Notes under the pieces: generated by a model
The model's input: only the letters and a program-made list of their open reading frames with translations
Database searches by the model: none
Told to the model about the DNA's origin: nothing
In this document: positions 1-10,675 of the stretch, piece by piece
Layout of the letters: every line of letters starts with the position of its first letter
How positions within the stretch are numbered: position 1 is the first letter of the stretch
DNA from: Streptococcus mitis B6
GTDB taxonomy: Bacteria; Bacillota; Bacilli; Lactobacillales; Streptococcaceae
Direction: 5' to 3'
DNA: 64,000 nt
Assembly: GCF_000027165.1 (NCBI RefSeq)
Contig: NC_013853.1
Location: 1,922,001 to 1,986,000 of the forward strand
Translations under genes and position numbers: made by a program

Positions 1-278
1 AAACGTTCTGTCTCAGAGCGGTGTGGGTGAGCATTGTCTTCCGTTGGTTTTCCGTGAGTAGCCCAACGAGTATGTCCGATCCCAGTTGTTCCCTTAACAC
101 CAGCTGTCTTAGCAGACAATTCTGCAATACGACCTACAGCCTTGACTAGATGGCTTTCAGCACCACCTAGGACAAAAATCCCCGCAGAATCATAACCACG
201 GTATTCGAGCTTTTCAAGTCCTTGAATCAAAATATCAGTTGCATTTGTGTTTCCAACAACACCAACAATTCCACACAT
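1..278 (-). CDS. glmS: Glutamine-fructose-6-phosphate aminotransferase, N-terminal part (runs off window)
   Basis: The enzyme makes glucosamine-6-phosphate from fructose-6-phosphate and glutamine, the first committed step to UDP-GlcNAc for peptidoglycan. The visible protein starts MCGIVGVVG; Cys2, exposed after Met removal, is the Ntn glutaminase nucleophile. Further on are YRGYDSAG and the glutaminase motif GHTRWATHG. Only the first ~92 residues lie in the window; the rest continues beyond position 1. Start is the ATG at 276-278, the only one giving the obligatory Met-Cys-Gly. The upstream region has a consensus promoter and two NagR-like operators and no glmS-ribozyme-like core. Confidence 0.97.
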   Translation of the reverse strand, partial: MCGIVGVVGNTNATDILIQGLEKLEYRGYDSAGIFVLGGAESHLVKAVGRIAELSAKTAGVKGTTGIGHTRWATHGKPTEDNAHPHRSETER

Positions 279-316
279 AGTATATACGACACAGGCAAGC
301 TGTGCTTTCTCCTTAA

Positions 317-334
317 AATTGGTATAGTCTAATT
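317..334. promoter_or_regulatory. NagR/GntR-type operator, downstream copy
   Basis: AATTGGTATAGTCTAATT is an imperfect palindrome resembling the dre site of streptococcal NagR (half-site AATTGGT-TATA). It lies in the predicted glmS leader. NagR is known to link glmS and nagA/nagB expression to amino-sugar levels in streptococci; binding here is inferred. Confidence 0.6.
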
Positions 335-359
335 CCTCTTTTATAGAATCAGCAAAAAC

Positions 360-388
360 AGTATATACTTGTTTCTTTCACTTGTCAA
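360..388 (-). promoter_or_regulatory. glmS promoter
   Basis: On the minus strand TTGACA (383-388), a 17-bp spacer and TATACT (360-365) form a near-consensus sigma-A promoter. Transcription would start near 353, giving a ~75-nt leader. It sits between the two NagR-like operators. Confidence 0.8.
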
Positions 389-395
389 GAGCAAA

Positions 396-414
396 AATTG
401 GTATAGTTCAAATT
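396..414. promoter_or_regulatory. NagR/GntR-type operator, upstream copy
   Basis: AATTGGTATAGTTCAAATT shares its first 12 bases with the operator at 317-334 and lies 8 bp upstream of the glmS -35 box. The pair brackets the promoter, which would suit repression, possibly with looping. Confidence 0.55.
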
Positions 415-428
415 AACTTTTTTGCAAC

Positions 429-472
429 CAAAAAACTCTGACCAATTAGGATAATCAGCCAGAGTCCTTTTT
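429..472 (-). terminator. Terminator after the GH1 gene
   Basis: ACTCTG (435-440) pairs with CAGAGT (460-465), with further pairing inside the loop. A-run on the left and T-run on the right, so it could work in both directions. It overlaps the stop codon of the glucosidase gene and isolates glmS. Confidence 0.75.
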
Positions 473-1850
473 AAAATCCATTATTATCGCTTAATTCCTT
501 GAACCAGTGACCCGATTTCTTCAGACGACGTTCTTGCGTTTTCAAGTCTAATTCGACCAAACCATAGCGATTTTTATAGCTGTTGAGCCATGACCAGCAA
601 TCGATAAAGGTCCAAATTAAGTAGCCCTTACAATTGGCTCCGTCTTCAATGGCACGGTGAAGTTCACGCAGATGACCTTTTACAAATTCAATACGGTAAT
701 CATCTTGAATCATTCCATTCTCACGGAATTTTTCTTCCCCTTCAACACCCATTCCATTCTCAGTCAATATCCACTCGATATTGCCATAATTTTCCTTGAT
801 ATTTTGGGCGATATCATAAATCCCTTGCTCATAAATCTCCCAGCCACGGTGAGGATTGATTTTACGTCCAGGCATCACATAAGGCTCATAAAAATGTTCT
901 GGTAAGAGTGGACTCTCTGGATGCTTAGCAAATCGAGGAGCCATAACACGCAAAGGTTGATAGTAGTTGGCACCGAGGAAGTCCACCGTATTTTCACGAA
1001 TGAGCTCCAACTCCTCCTCTGTAGCATCAGGCAAGAGACCGTATTCATGTAAGATTTCTACCAACTCCTGTGGATAAGTCCCCAAAACAGACGGATCTAA
1101 GAAAGATTGGGCCTGAAAAAGGTCCGCAATACGAGCTGCCTTGACATCAGCAGGATGCTGGCTACGTGGATAAGCCGGTGTCAAGTTGAGGACAATCCCA
1201 ATCTTGGAATCAGGCAAGAGTTCATGACAAGCCTTAACCGCCCGACTGCTAGCCAATTGTGTGTGGTAGGCTACTTTAACCGCCGCTTCTGCATCCACCT
1301 TATGTGGATAATGTGCATCGTAAAAATAGCCGAATTCTACTGGAACGATGGGCTCGTTAAAGGTAATCCATTGATCCACTAAATCTCCATAAGTCTCAAA
1401 ACAAAAACGAGCATAGTCTTCATAGGCTGAGACAGTCGCCTTATTTTCCCAACCATCACCATCCTCTTGAAGAGCAAAAGGCAGATCAAAATGGTAAAGA
1501 TTGACTAAAAGACGAATCCCTTTGGCCTTAATAGCCTCAAAAACCTTACGGTAAAAGTCTACACCTTGAGGATTGACTTTCCCACAGCCTTGTGGAAAAA
1601 TCCGTGACCACTGAATAGAAGTCCGAAAGGCCGTGTGACCAGTTTCTACCAGTAGCTCAATATCCTGTTCCCAGTTTTCATAAAAGGTCGATGTTTTATC
1701 TAGACCAATTCCATTATAGTAGCGATTTGGCTCCGCTTGGTACCAATAATCCCAGAGATTATCTCCCTTACCGTCACCAGCTATACGTCCTTCTGTCTGC
1801 GGTCCAGAAGTAGAGGATCCCCAGACAAAATCCTTTGGAAATCTTAGCAT
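471..1850 (-). CDS. bglA: GH1 family 6-phospho-beta-glucosidase
   Basis: A 459-aa glycoside hydrolase family 1 enzyme, the normal family length. The acid/base glutamate is in TFNEP (~residue 165) and the nucleophile glutamate in ILTENGMG (~365). Near the C terminus WSWLNSYKNRYG puts Ser where non-phosphorylated GH1 enzymes have Glu, which favours 6-phospho-beta-glucosides delivered by a PTS; this substrate call is inferred. A TATAAT at 1882-1887 (minus strand) gives it its own possible promoter downstream of proS. No PTS genes are adjacent, so it probably serves transporters encoded elsewhere. Confidence 0.85.
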   Translation of the reverse strand: MLRFPKDFVWGSSTSGPQTEGRIAGDGKGDNLWDYWYQAEPNRYYNGIGLDKTSTFYENWEQDIELLVETGHTAFRTSIQWSRIFPQGCGKVNPQGVDFYRKVFEAIKAKGIRLLVNLYHFDLPFALQEDGDGWENKATVSAYEDYARFCFETYGDLVDQWITFNEPIVPVEFGYFYDAHYPHKVDAEAAVKVAYHTQLASSRAVKACHELLPDSKIGIVLNLTPAYPRSQHPADVKAARIADLFQAQSFLDPSVLGTYPQELVEILHEYGLLPDATEEELELIRENTVDFLGANYYQPLRVMAPRFAKHPESPLLPEHFYEPYVMPGRKINPHRGWEIYEQGIYDIAQNIKENYGNIEWILTENGMGVEGEEKFRENGMIQDDYRIEFVKGHLRELHRAIEDGANCKGYLIWTFIDCWSWLNSYKNRYGLVELDLKTQERRLKKSGHWFKELSDNNGF

Positions 1851-1894
1851 ACATTTACCTCTTTATCTACTCATTTTTCCCATTATACAGAAAA

Positions 1895-1932
1895 AACAAG
1901 GTAAAAACTAGTTACATTTTTTCCTTGTTTTT
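1895..1932 (-). terminator. Terminator after proS
   Basis: ACAAGG..AAAAA pairs with TTTTT..CCTTGT around an ~11-nt loop and is T-rich on both sides. It ends the uppS-cdsA-eep-proS transcript. Confidence 0.7.
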
Positions 1933-1948
1933 CTTCTGATTATAGTTT

Positions 1949-3814
<1,866 letters not shown>

Positions 3815-5074
3815 TTATCTAAAAAAGAGTCGCATGATGTCATTCCAGGTCACAGCAATCATCAAGACAACCATGATGACCACTCCGGCCAAGGTGACAT
3901 AGGTTTCAATTTCTTGTTTTAATGGTTTACGGCGGATGGCTTCCAGGATATTGAGCACAATCTTACCACCATCCAATGCTGGAATCGGAATAAGATTAAA
4001 AATCCCAATATTGATGGAAATCACTGCCAAGAAGTACAAGACATTTTCAATTCCATTTTTAGCAGCATCACTACTTGCCTTAAAGATGGCAACAGGTCCA
4101 CCTAGTTTGTTCAAATCCGGTTGGAAAATCAGATTTTTCAGTTCTGAGAGAATTCGGAGGGCCGAGTCAGCAGCGGTTGTAAAACCACCTACAAACATGG
4201 ATAGAAAATCTGACTTAATCCCCGGTTGAACACCTAGAAGGTAACGACCTTGATTTTCTTCTGGAGTAACAGTGACTTGCTTGTCACTACCCTTTTCAGA
4301 AATAGTCACATCCAAGGTTGGGGCCGTCTTATCTTTAGTTTCTGCTTCTACAGCCTGAATCAAGCTTTCCCAGTTGTTAATCTCATGTGAGCCAATCTTG
4401 GTAATTTGAGCCGTTTCTGGCACTCCTACCTTAGCTAAAGCCCCTTGGGGCATGACATGAAACTGGTTGGTAGCTACATCTCTGACACCCCCCTGCATAA
4501 AGATTAAAATCCAAAAAACAACGACACCTAAGATAAAGTTGTTCATAGGACCTGCAAAGTTAGTAATCAGTTTTCCCCAGATAGTCGCATTTTGATATTG
4601 AACATCTAAAGGTGCAATCCGAACCTCAGTACCATCTGATTCCACAACCGTTGCATCGTGATCCACTGCAAATGTTTTTTCTTCTTCCAGAACCAATCCT
4701 CTGATAAAGAGCTTGTCTTCAAAATCAAACTGGGTCACCTGCATAGGGAGGGCTGTTTGATCTAATTTTTTACCTGAAAGATTGATGCGTTTAACCTTAC
4801 TATCATCAGTAAGGGTCAAACTGACAGGAGTTCCTGTCTTAATTTCAGTTGTATCATCACCCCAACCAGCCATGCGAACATAGCCACCCAGAGGCAAGAT
4901 TCGAATGGTATAGGCCGTCCCATCCTTGCCAATGTGAGCAAAGATTTTGGGTCCCATACCAATGGCAAATTCACGCACTAGAATCCCTGATTTCTTGGCA
5001 AAGTAGAAGTGTCCGAACTCGTGCACCACTACAATAATCCCAAAAACCAGAATAAAGGTTAAAATTCCGAGCAT
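3815..5074 (-). CDS. eep: Site-2 zinc metalloprotease Eep/RseP
   Basis: Intramembrane S2P protease, 419 aa. The zinc motif HEFGH (~18-22) lies in the first membrane helix, a PDZ-like region sits around residues 200-290, and LDGGK near 365 carries the third zinc ligand in a C-terminal helix. Family members trim lipoprotein signal peptides and help make peptide pheromones in enterococci and streptococci. It lies between cdsA and proS with short gaps, consistent with one operon. Confidence 0.93.
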   Translation of the reverse strand: MLGILTFILVFGIIVVVHEFGHFYFAKKSGILVREFAIGMGPKIFAHIGKDGTAYTIRILPLGGYVRMAGWGDDTTEIKTGTPVSLTLTDDSKVKRINLSGKKLDQTALPMQVTQFDFEDKLFIRGLVLEEEKTFAVDHDATVVESDGTEVRIAPLDVQYQNATIWGKLITNFAGPMNNFILGVVVFWILIFMQGGVRDVATNQFHVMPQGALAKVGVPETAQITKIGSHEINNWESLIQAVEAETKDKTAPTLDVTISEKGSDKQVTVTPEENQGRYLLGVQPGIKSDFLSMFVGGFTTAADSALRILSELKNLIFQPDLNKLGGPVAIFKASSDAAKNGIENVLYFLAVISINIGIFNLIPIPALDGGKIVLNILEAIRRKPLKQEIETYVTLAGVVIMVVLMIAVTWNDIMRLFFR

Positions 5075-5095
5075 AGTATTTCCTCCGTCTTTTGA

Positions 5096-5899
5096 TTAAA
5101 AGAGTCCAAACAAGTGCATGATTGGAAATACAAGCAACATACTATCGAAACGATCCAAAACACCACCATGTCCAGGGATAAATTTCCCAGAATCCTTGAC
5201 ACCAAAGTGACGCTTAATCGAACTTTCTAGTAAATCACCAAATTGTCCAGCAATGCTAAAGAAAATAGCAAAGACTGACATCTTGTAAATTCCATACGGA
5301 AGAGCAACTGTTCTGTCAAACATCATAAAGATGATGGTTACTAAAATCGCACCTAAAATACCACCCAAGGCGCCCTCAAAGGTTTTATTTGGAGAAACTG
5401 TTGGAGCTAGTTTTCGTTTACCATAGTTCATCCCAACAAGATAGGCACCACTGTCTGTCGCCCAGACGATACATAAGGCTAAGAGAGCCTTATCTAAACC
5501 TGCAATTCTAGCATCTAATAGAGCATTAAAACCAAAGCCCACGTAGAAGCTCATAGCAAGAGGAAAAACAGCGTCCTCAATCGTATAAGACTTACTAAAA
5601 ACAGTCGTTCCTAACATGATTGAAATCAATACACTATAAGCAACCACATTCCCATCAACTGGCAAAAAAGTCAGGTAATTCTCCAAAGGAATGGTCAAGG
5701 CAAAGGTTGCAAAGAGGGTCAAGAGGCCCTCCATTGTCATGGTCTCTAGACCTCTCATCTTCAAAAGTTCATGCATGGCTAGCATGGCTATGATTCCAAT
5801 TGCTATCTGAAGCAAGAGTCCCCCAATCATTAAAATTGGTAGGAAAATAGCCAGAGCAATCCCTGCAAACAAGGTTCTTTTCTGTAAATCCTGTGTCAT
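5096..5899 (-). CDS. cdsA: Phosphatidate cytidylyltransferase
   Basis: Makes CDP-diacylglycerol from phosphatidate and CTP, the entry to phosphatidylglycerol and cardiolipin. 267 aa with about eight hydrophobic segments. The CdsA signature is near the C terminus: SIKRHFGVKDSGK followed by GHGGVLDRFDS with its catalytic aspartates. It begins 8 bp after uppS. The product feeds, among others, the cardiolipin synthase encoded at 48.3-49.8 kb. Confidence 0.95.
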   Translation of the reverse strand: MTQDLQKRTLFAGIALAIFLPILMIGGLLLQIAIGIIAMLAMHELLKMRGLETMTMEGLLTLFATFALTIPLENYLTFLPVDGNVVAYSVLISIMLGTTVFSKSYTIEDAVFPLAMSFYVGFGFNALLDARIAGLDKALLALCIVWATDSGAYLVGMNYGKRKLAPTVSPNKTFEGALGGILGAILVTIIFMMFDRTVALPYGIYKMSVFAIFFSIAGQFGDLLESSIKRHFGVKDSGKFIPGHGGVLDRFDSMLLVFPIMHLFGLF

Positions 5900-5907
5900 A
5901 TTTCCTC

Positions 5908-6666
5908 CTAAACTCCTCCAAATCGGCGATGACGACGATTGTAGGCAAGAATGGCTTCCTGCAAGGCTATCTCGTCAAAATCAGGCCACAAGGTGTCCGT
6001 AAAATAGAGCTCACTGTAGGCTCCCTGCCATGGAAGGAAATTGCTCAAACGCAATTCTCCACTGGTACGAATAATCAAGTCTGGGTCTCGTAACTCCTTA
6101 GGCAAATGCTGGGTAAAAAGATAGTTGCCAATCAATTCCTCTGTGATGTCACCTGGGTTGATTTTGGCATCTAACACATCCTGGGAAATCAACTTAAGAG
6201 CCTGTGTAATCTCAGCACGTCCACCATAGTTGAGGGCAAAATTAAGAATCAAACCTGTGTTGTTCTTAGTCAATTCCTCAGCCTTGGTCAGTGCTTCAAA
6301 AGTTTGCTTAGGCAGGCGGTCTGTCTCCCCAATCATTTGAATCTTAACATTATTCGCATGCAATTCCGGGACATAATTATCATAAAACTCTACTGGCAAG
6401 TTCATGATAAACTTGACTTCCTGATCTGGACGGGTCCAGTTTTCTGTAGAAAAAGCATAGACCGTAATCACCTTGACACCTAGTTTGTTGGCTGCCTTAG
6501 TCACAGTTTGCAATGCTTCCATGCCCGCCTTGTGTCCAAAAACTCGCGGTTGCATACGTTTTTTAGCCCAACGCCCATTTCCATCCATGATGATGCCGAT
6601 ATGGGCAGGAACCTGTGTCGGAACCTCTACTTCCACAGCCTTATCTTTCTTAAAAAATCCAAACAT
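5908..6666 (-). CDS. uppS: Undecaprenyl diphosphate synthase
   Basis: Cis-prenyltransferase that builds the C55 lipid carrier for cell-wall synthesis. 252 aa from the ATG at 6666 (MFGFFKKDK), the usual streptococcal length; an in-frame ATG six codons upstream lacks an SD. IIMDGNGRWAKKR near residue 25 carries the catalytic Asp, and RTSGELRLSNF near 205 the conserved Arg/Ser cluster. First gene of the operon, preceded by an extended -10 promoter and then by the BOX/IS block. Confidence 0.95.
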   Translation of the reverse strand: MFGFFKKDKAVEVEVPTQVPAHIGIIMDGNGRWAKKRMQPRVFGHKAGMEALQTVTKAANKLGVKVITVYAFSTENWTRPDQEVKFIMNLPVEFYDNYVPELHANNVKIQMIGETDRLPKQTFEALTKAEELTKNNTGLILNFALNYGGRAEITQALKLISQDVLDAKINPGDITEELIGNYLFTQHLPKELRDPDLIIRTSGELRLSNFLPWQGAYSELYFTDTLWPDFDEIALQEAILAYNRRHRRFGGV

Positions 6667-6698
6667 GATCTTATTCCTATTCAAAAATCTATCATTTC

Positions 6699-6707
6699 AT
6701 TATACCA
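6699..6707 (-). promoter_or_regulatory. uppS operon extended -10 promoter
   Basis: TGG-TATAAT on the minus strand (TATAAT 6699-6704, TG 6706-6707) has no clear -35, typical of streptococcal extended -10 promoters. It lies ~35 bp from the BOX remnant and is untouched by the IS insertions. Confidence 0.7.
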
Positions 6708-6740
6708 TATTTCCCCATTTTCTTCTATCACTAAGCTATT

Positions 6741-6764
6741 TATACTCTTCGAAAATCTCTTCAG
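6741..6764. repeat. BOX element, left fragment (boxA end)
   Basis: TATACTCTTCGAAAATCTCT and the following bases match the boxA end of the pneumococcal BOX repeat, also seen at 29.1 and 63.2 kb. The rest of this BOX resumes at 9851 on the far side of two insertion sequences. 6752-6764 is the left target duplication of ISa. Confidence 0.85.
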
Positions 6765-8307
6765 CGTAACTTCTCAAAGTAACTTCCATCTCTCTCCCAA
6801 AACTGGAAGTTAGTCTCAGACGATGAATTATGCTAGAATTAAGTCTGAGACTTTTCGTGAGGAGGCACCTCATGACGAAAAAACAAAAACATCTCACTCT
6901 AGAAGACCGTATTGACATCCAAACTGGAATCAGCCAACAGGAGACTTTCCGTTCCATCGCTGAGAAGATGGGGAAAGACCCGTCAACGATTTCAAAGGAA
7001 ATCAAGCGCAATCGCATCATGCATCCAACATCCGTCAAATCTGATTGCACGGATTGCCCTCTTCTCAAAAAAGCTCCTTATGTCTGTAACAACTGTCCAA
7101 AAAAGAGGACGGATTGTGGGTTTAACCGCTATCTTTACTACGCGAAAAAGGCACAGGAGCAGTACGAGACTATGTTGAGGGAATCCAGACAGGGAATTCC
7201 CCTAAACAAGGAAAGTTTTTATCAGATGGACAAGGTCTTAACCCAAGGCATCCAGAAGAAACAAAGCATCTACCATATCATTCAGACACATAACCTACCT
7301 GTGTCGAAAGCTACGGTGTATCGGCATGCCAAGCTGGGCTATCTGACAGCCAAGCCCATTGATTTCCCTCGGATGGTCACGTTCAAGGAACGCAGAAAAT
7401 CCAGAAAAGTAGCTATTCCTAAAGAGCTGAAAATTGGGCGGACCTATCAAGATTTCCAAGAGTTACGAGAAACAGATGATTTCTTCAAATGGTTGGAAAT
7501 GGACACGGTCATCGGCAGACCTGGTGGAAAGCTACTGCTCACCTTCAACGTTTCCTTCTGCAACTTCCTCTTCGCCCTGCTTTTGAACAACAAGACCGCT
7601 CTGGAGGTCGCCACTAAATTCGCAGCTTTGAAAGAAAGAGTCATGGACGGAGGGTGTGCGTTCCATCAGCTGTTCCCTGTCATTCTCACAGACAACGGAT
7701 CTGAGTTCGCCTATGTGGAGGAGCTTGAGCGAGACATTGATGGGAAGTCTCACCTCTACTTCTGCGACCCTAGCCGTCCTGACCAGAAGGGGCGGATTGA
7801 GAAGAACCATACGGTTTTGCGAGCCATTCTTCCCAAGGGCACTTCCTTTGACCAGCTGACTCAGAAAGACGTCAATCTAGTCATTTCCCATGTCAATTCC
7901 TTGAAACGAGAAGAGTTTCAAGGAAAATCTGCTTACGACATCTTCACCTTCACCTTTGGCGAGGACATCGCTGCTCTTCTGGGTTGCCAATTTGTCAAAC
8001 CAGAAGACACACACCTATCACCTGATTTATTGAAATAAAGGGAATTTTCCCCTCTAACTACACATCTTATCACCATCGAAAAGTCTCACACTAAACGCTA
8101 GCAACTGGAATTTACTCTAAGACGACTCTGTTTTAGGGCTATTTGTCGTGCACTTTTTTCTGAGTCTTTTCGCTTTTGAACCCTTATATATCAAGAAAAA
8201 GAAAACCAGTGGAAGTTAGTCTAAGACGGATTTCCACTGATTTCACGCGTTTTTCTCATACTAAAAGCTAGGTTGTGGGAAACTGGAAGTTAGTTTTAGA
8301 AGTTACC
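6765..8307 (+). mobile_element. IS30-family insertion sequence 'ISa', copy 1 (1543 bp)
   Basis: Ends are imperfect inverted repeats (left GTAACTTCTCAAA, right end reading GTAACTTCTAAAA inward). A 13-bp duplication flanks it (6752-6764 and 8308-8320). One transposase gene. Copy 2 (40650-42192) has the same length, and the coding regions differ by a single synonymous base at 7195, so one recently gave rise to the other or both came from one source. Several copies of a GGAAGTTAGTCT-type motif lie near each end. The exact boundary is uncertain by one base. Confidence 0.9.
6872..8038 (+). CDS. IS30-family transposase (ISa copy 1)
   Basis: 388-aa DDE transposase. The N-terminal helix-turn-helix (HLTLEDRIDIQTGI..., then STISKEIKRNR) is the IS30 signature. 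A Cys-rich segment (CTDCPLLKKAPYVCNNC) resembles a zinc-binding module. The catalytic triad is read as D in WLEMDTV, D in ILTDNGSEF and E in KGRIEKNH. Start is the ATG at 6872 after GAGGAGG; an in-frame ATG 14 codons upstream has no SD. Intact, so probably active. Confidence 0.93.
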   Translation: MTKKQKHLTLEDRIDIQTGISQQETFRSIAEKMGKDPSTISKEIKRNRIMHPTSVKSDCTDCPLLKKAPYVCNNCPKKRTDCGFNRYLYYAKKAQEQYETMLRESRQGIPLNKESFYQMDKVLTQGIQKKQSIYHIIQTHNLPVSKATVYRHAKLGYLTAKPIDFPRMVTFKERRKSRKVAIPKELKIGRTYQDFQELRETDDFFKWLEMDTVIGRPGGKLLLTFNVSFCNFLFALLLNNKTALEVATKFAALKERVMDGGCAFHQLFPVILTDNGSEFAYVEELERDIDGKSHLYFCDPSRPDQKGRIEKNHTVLRAILPKGTSFDQLTQKDVNLVISHVNSLKREEFQGKSAYDIFTFTFGEDIAALLGCQFVKPEDTHLSPDLLK

Positions 8308-8320
8308 AAAATCTCTTCAG

Positions 8321-9850
8321 CTAACTTCTCAAAGTAACTTCCACTTACCTAACCGAAGTGGAAATTAGTCTAAAACGGATTTTTATGGTGGAATTAAGTA
8401 TGAGACGTTTGAGTTAGAAATGAGCTCTACTATGACAAAACATAAACACCTTACCCTTTCAGACCGTAATGATATCCAACTAGGCTTAGAGCGCGGTGAA
8501 ACCTTCAAAGCTATTGGACAATCCATTCTAAAAGACCCAACTACTGTTTCCAAAGAAGTCAAACGAAACAGACAAGTCCGAGAGTCTACATGCCATAACC
8601 TTCCTTGCCCTCTACTCGATAAAGCTCCCTTTGTCTGTAATGGATGTCCTAAAAGAAGACAAAATTGTGACTATAAGAAGATTTTCTACCTAGCTAAGCA
8701 AGCTCAAAAACAGTACGAACAAACTCTTGTCGAAGCACGTGAAGGAACTCCCCTCAATTCCAAGACCTTCTGGGAAATGGACAAAGTCATTTCTGATGGG
8801 GTTAAAAAGGGACAACACATCTATCATATCCTCAAAACTCATAACCTTGATGTCAGCTCCTCAACTGTATATCGACATATCCGAAAAGGATACCTATCTA
8901 TCGCTCCTATTGACCTAGCCAGAGCCGTTAAATTCAAAGAAAGACGGAAACGTAATCTCCCCTCCATTCCTAAAGAAGCTAAAAAAGGTCGCTCCTATGA
9001 GGATTTCCAAAACTATTTAGCACTGAATCAACTAGACTCTTGGCTGGAAATGGATACGGTTATGGGCAGAATGGGAGGTAAAGTTCTACTCACCTTCAAT
9101 CTCTCTTTCTGTAACTTTATCTTCGCTAGACTGCTGGATAATAAAACTGCCCTTGAGGTTACCAAACACCTCTATAAACTCAAGAACACTCTTCACCAAG
9201 CTGACAAAGATTTCTTCCAACTCTTTCCTGTCATCCTGACAGATAATGGTGGAGAGTTTGCCAGAGTCGATGATATAGAAATGGATGTGCGGGGAGAGAG
9301 TAAACTCTTCTTTTGTGAACCCAATCGCTCTGACCAGAAAGGCAGAATTGAGAAAAATCATACGCTGATTCGCGACATTCTACCTAAAGGAACTTCTTTT
9401 GACAATTTAACTCAAGAGGACATCAATCTCGTTTGTTCTCATGTCAACAGTGTCAAACGTGCTGCTTTGAATGGAAAGTCAGCCTATGAACTCTTTGCCT
9501 TTACCTATGGAGAAGAGATTCCTAAGCTTCTAGGCATTTCTAAAATACCTGCAGAAGACGTCTGCCAGTCGTCTACATTACTCCAACATAAGTTCTAAAA
9601 ACTAATCTTCAACCCCATTCAAACGTCTCACACTAACTTCCACCATAGCGGAACTTAATCTGAAACGCTTTCAGATGAGGGGATTTTGTGCGCTCTTTTT
9701 TTCGATTCATTTTGGTTACAAAAGCGATGAAATCAAGCATGAGTAAAACCAGTGGAACTTACCCTGACACGGATTCTCACTGGTTTTTACGATTTTTATC
9801 ACACTAACTTCCACTTGGATTAGCGGTGGAAGTTAGTTTGGGAATTTACC
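8321..9850 (+). mobile_element. IS30-family insertion sequence 'ISb', copy 1 (~1531 bp)
   Basis: A relative of ISa with its own transposase and similar ends (left CTAACTTCTCAAA, right reading GGTAAATTCCCAAA inward). The right-hand 13-bp duplication is GAAAATCTCTTCA (9851-9863); its left partner is the same boxA sequence at 6751-6763, now split off by ISa. Hence ISb entered the BOX first. The G at 8320 may be its first base. Near-identical to copy 2 at 12638-14168. Confidence 0.88.
8432..9598 (+). CDS. IS30-family transposase (ISb copy 1)
   Basis: 388 aa from MTKHKHLTLSDRN, the start matching ISa; four more codons upstream (MSST) are also open. Same layout as the ISa protein: HTH with TTVSKEVKRNR, Cys cluster (CPLLDKAPFVCNGC), catalytic D in WLEMDTV, D in ILTDNGGEF, E in KGRIEKNH. 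The two transposases are clearly homologous but distinct. Intact. Confidence 0.93.
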   Translation: MTKHKHLTLSDRNDIQLGLERGETFKAIGQSILKDPTTVSKEVKRNRQVRESTCHNLPCPLLDKAPFVCNGCPKRRQNCDYKKIFYLAKQAQKQYEQTLVEAREGTPLNSKTFWEMDKVISDGVKKGQHIYHILKTHNLDVSSSTVYRHIRKGYLSIAPIDLARAVKFKERRKRNLPSIPKEAKKGRSYEDFQNYLALNQLDSWLEMDTVMGRMGGKVLLTFNLSFCNFIFARLLDNKTALEVTKHLYKLKNTLHQADKDFFQLFPVILTDNGGEFARVDDIEMDVRGESKLFFCEPNRSDQKGRIEKNHTLIRDILPKGTSFDNLTQEDINLVCSHVNSVKRAALNGKSAYELFAFTYGEEIPKLLGISKIPAEDVCQSSTLLQHKF

Positions 9851-9955
9851 GAAAATCTCTTCAAACCACGTCAGCTCTATCTGCAACCTCAAAACAGTGT
9901 TTTGAGCAACCTGCGGCTAGCTTCCTAGTTTGCACTTTGATTTTCATTGAGTATT
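9851..9955. repeat. BOX element, right fragment
   Basis: Continues the BOX broken at 6764: GAAAATCTCTTCAAACCACG, then a boxB-like hairpin (CTCAAAACAGTGTTTTGAG) and boxC with CTGCGGCTAG...TTTTCATTGAGTA. With the left fragment it makes one complete, compact BOX. The first 13 bases are the ISb target duplication. Confidence 0.85.
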
Positions 9956-9982
9956 ATTCTCAGGTACAAAGCCCATTTTTCA

Positions 9983-10077
9983 AAAAAATAAGCCGCCTGA
10001 TTGGGCGACTTTATTTTTTATAGGGAGATTATTATGAAAAAGTTTTAGGAGTTTAAGTTAAGGTCTTCTTAACTTAT
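9983..10077 (-). ncRNA. CiaR-controlled small RNA (csRNA), copy A
   Basis: ~95-nt RNA predicted from promoter to terminator. A 5' hairpin (AAGTTAAG pairing with CTTAACTT) is followed by an unpaired CU-rich stretch TCATAATAATCTCC, the exact antisense of an SD plus start codon (GGAGATTATTATGA), then a GC hairpin with T-run. This is the csRNA design: binding ribosome-binding sites of target mRNAs. Targets include comC in pneumococcus; targets in this strain are not shown by the sequence. Ends are approximate. Confidence 0.88.
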
Positions 10078-10083
10078 GGACTT

Positions 10084-10116
10084 AGTATACACTCCCTAGC
10101 TTAAAGTTTCCTTAAG
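10084..10116 (-). promoter_or_regulatory. CiaR site and promoter of csRNA A
   Basis: Minus strand: CTTAAG-GAAAC-TTTAAG (10100-10116) matches the CiaR direct repeat TTTAAG-N5-TTTAAG with one mismatch, followed after exactly 10 bp by TATACT (10084-10089). The repeat overlaps the stop codon of the nucleotidyltransferase gene. Confidence 0.88.
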
Positions 10117-10675
10117 TATTTTTAAAAATCAAATTTTTCCATTTCTCCTGCCAATTTTTCTTGGATAGACGTGTTCGATAAAGTTCCATTCGGTCTTCAT
10201 TTTCTAAGAAATAAGGAGTTGGACGAACTTGAAAATTCAAAATATCCTCCAAACCATAAGGTGCAAAGAGTTCAAAATCTGATTCTTCATTCAAGCGCAG
10301 TCCAACTGCCGTACACCGTTCTGGATACTTACTCATAGCATCACGAGAACTGGTATAGGGAGCAGTGTGAGGACTGTGCTGATGCATATAGACCTGATTT
10401 TTCAATTCCCACTGGTACTGAGGAAAATCCTCTCTCAGCTTTTTCTCCAGTAATAAGGTTTCCTCATAAGAAAAATCTGGATCAAAGAAAATCACATCTA
10501 CATCTGTTTCACAGTCAAAAGGGGATTTGTCTGACAAGAGATTCCAGATAAAATTTCTGACAGAACCTGCTGCCAACCAGGAATCTGTCAACTCCAAGTT
10601 TCGGATGACAGTCAGAATAGCCATCATATCTAGATTTTTTCTAAAAGCCTCTAGGATTTCTTGCTTATTTTTCAT
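10112..10675 (-). CDS. Nucleotidyltransferase family protein
   Basis: 187 aa from the ATG at 10675, which overlaps the 3' end of ruvB by 11 nt; ATGs 3 and 8 codons further upstream are possible. [11 protein letters not shown] followed by [12 protein letters not shown] is the GS...D-x-D pattern of a pol-beta-type nucleotidyltransferase, so catalytic metal binding is likely. Substrate unknown. Overlap implies cotranscription and coupled translation with ruvB. The gene is conserved after ruvB in pneumococcus. Confidence 0.8.
   Translation of the reverse strand: MKNKQEILEAFRKNLDMMAILTVIRNLELTDSWLAAGSVRNFIWNLLSDKSPFDCETDVDVIFFDPDFSYEETLLLEKKLREDFPQYQWELKNQVYMHQHSPHTAPYTSSRDAMSKYPERCTAVGLRLNEESDFELFAPYGLEDILNFQVRPTPYFLENEDRMELYRTRLSKKNWQEKWKNLIFKNT

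Noticed and set aside
279..428. Possible glmS ribozyme
   Set aside because: No ribozyme-like core; instead a promoter and two NagR-like operators in a ~75-nt leader.
9826..10023. 65-aa ORF across the ISb end and the BOX fragment
   Set aside because: Composed of repeat sequence; no SD.
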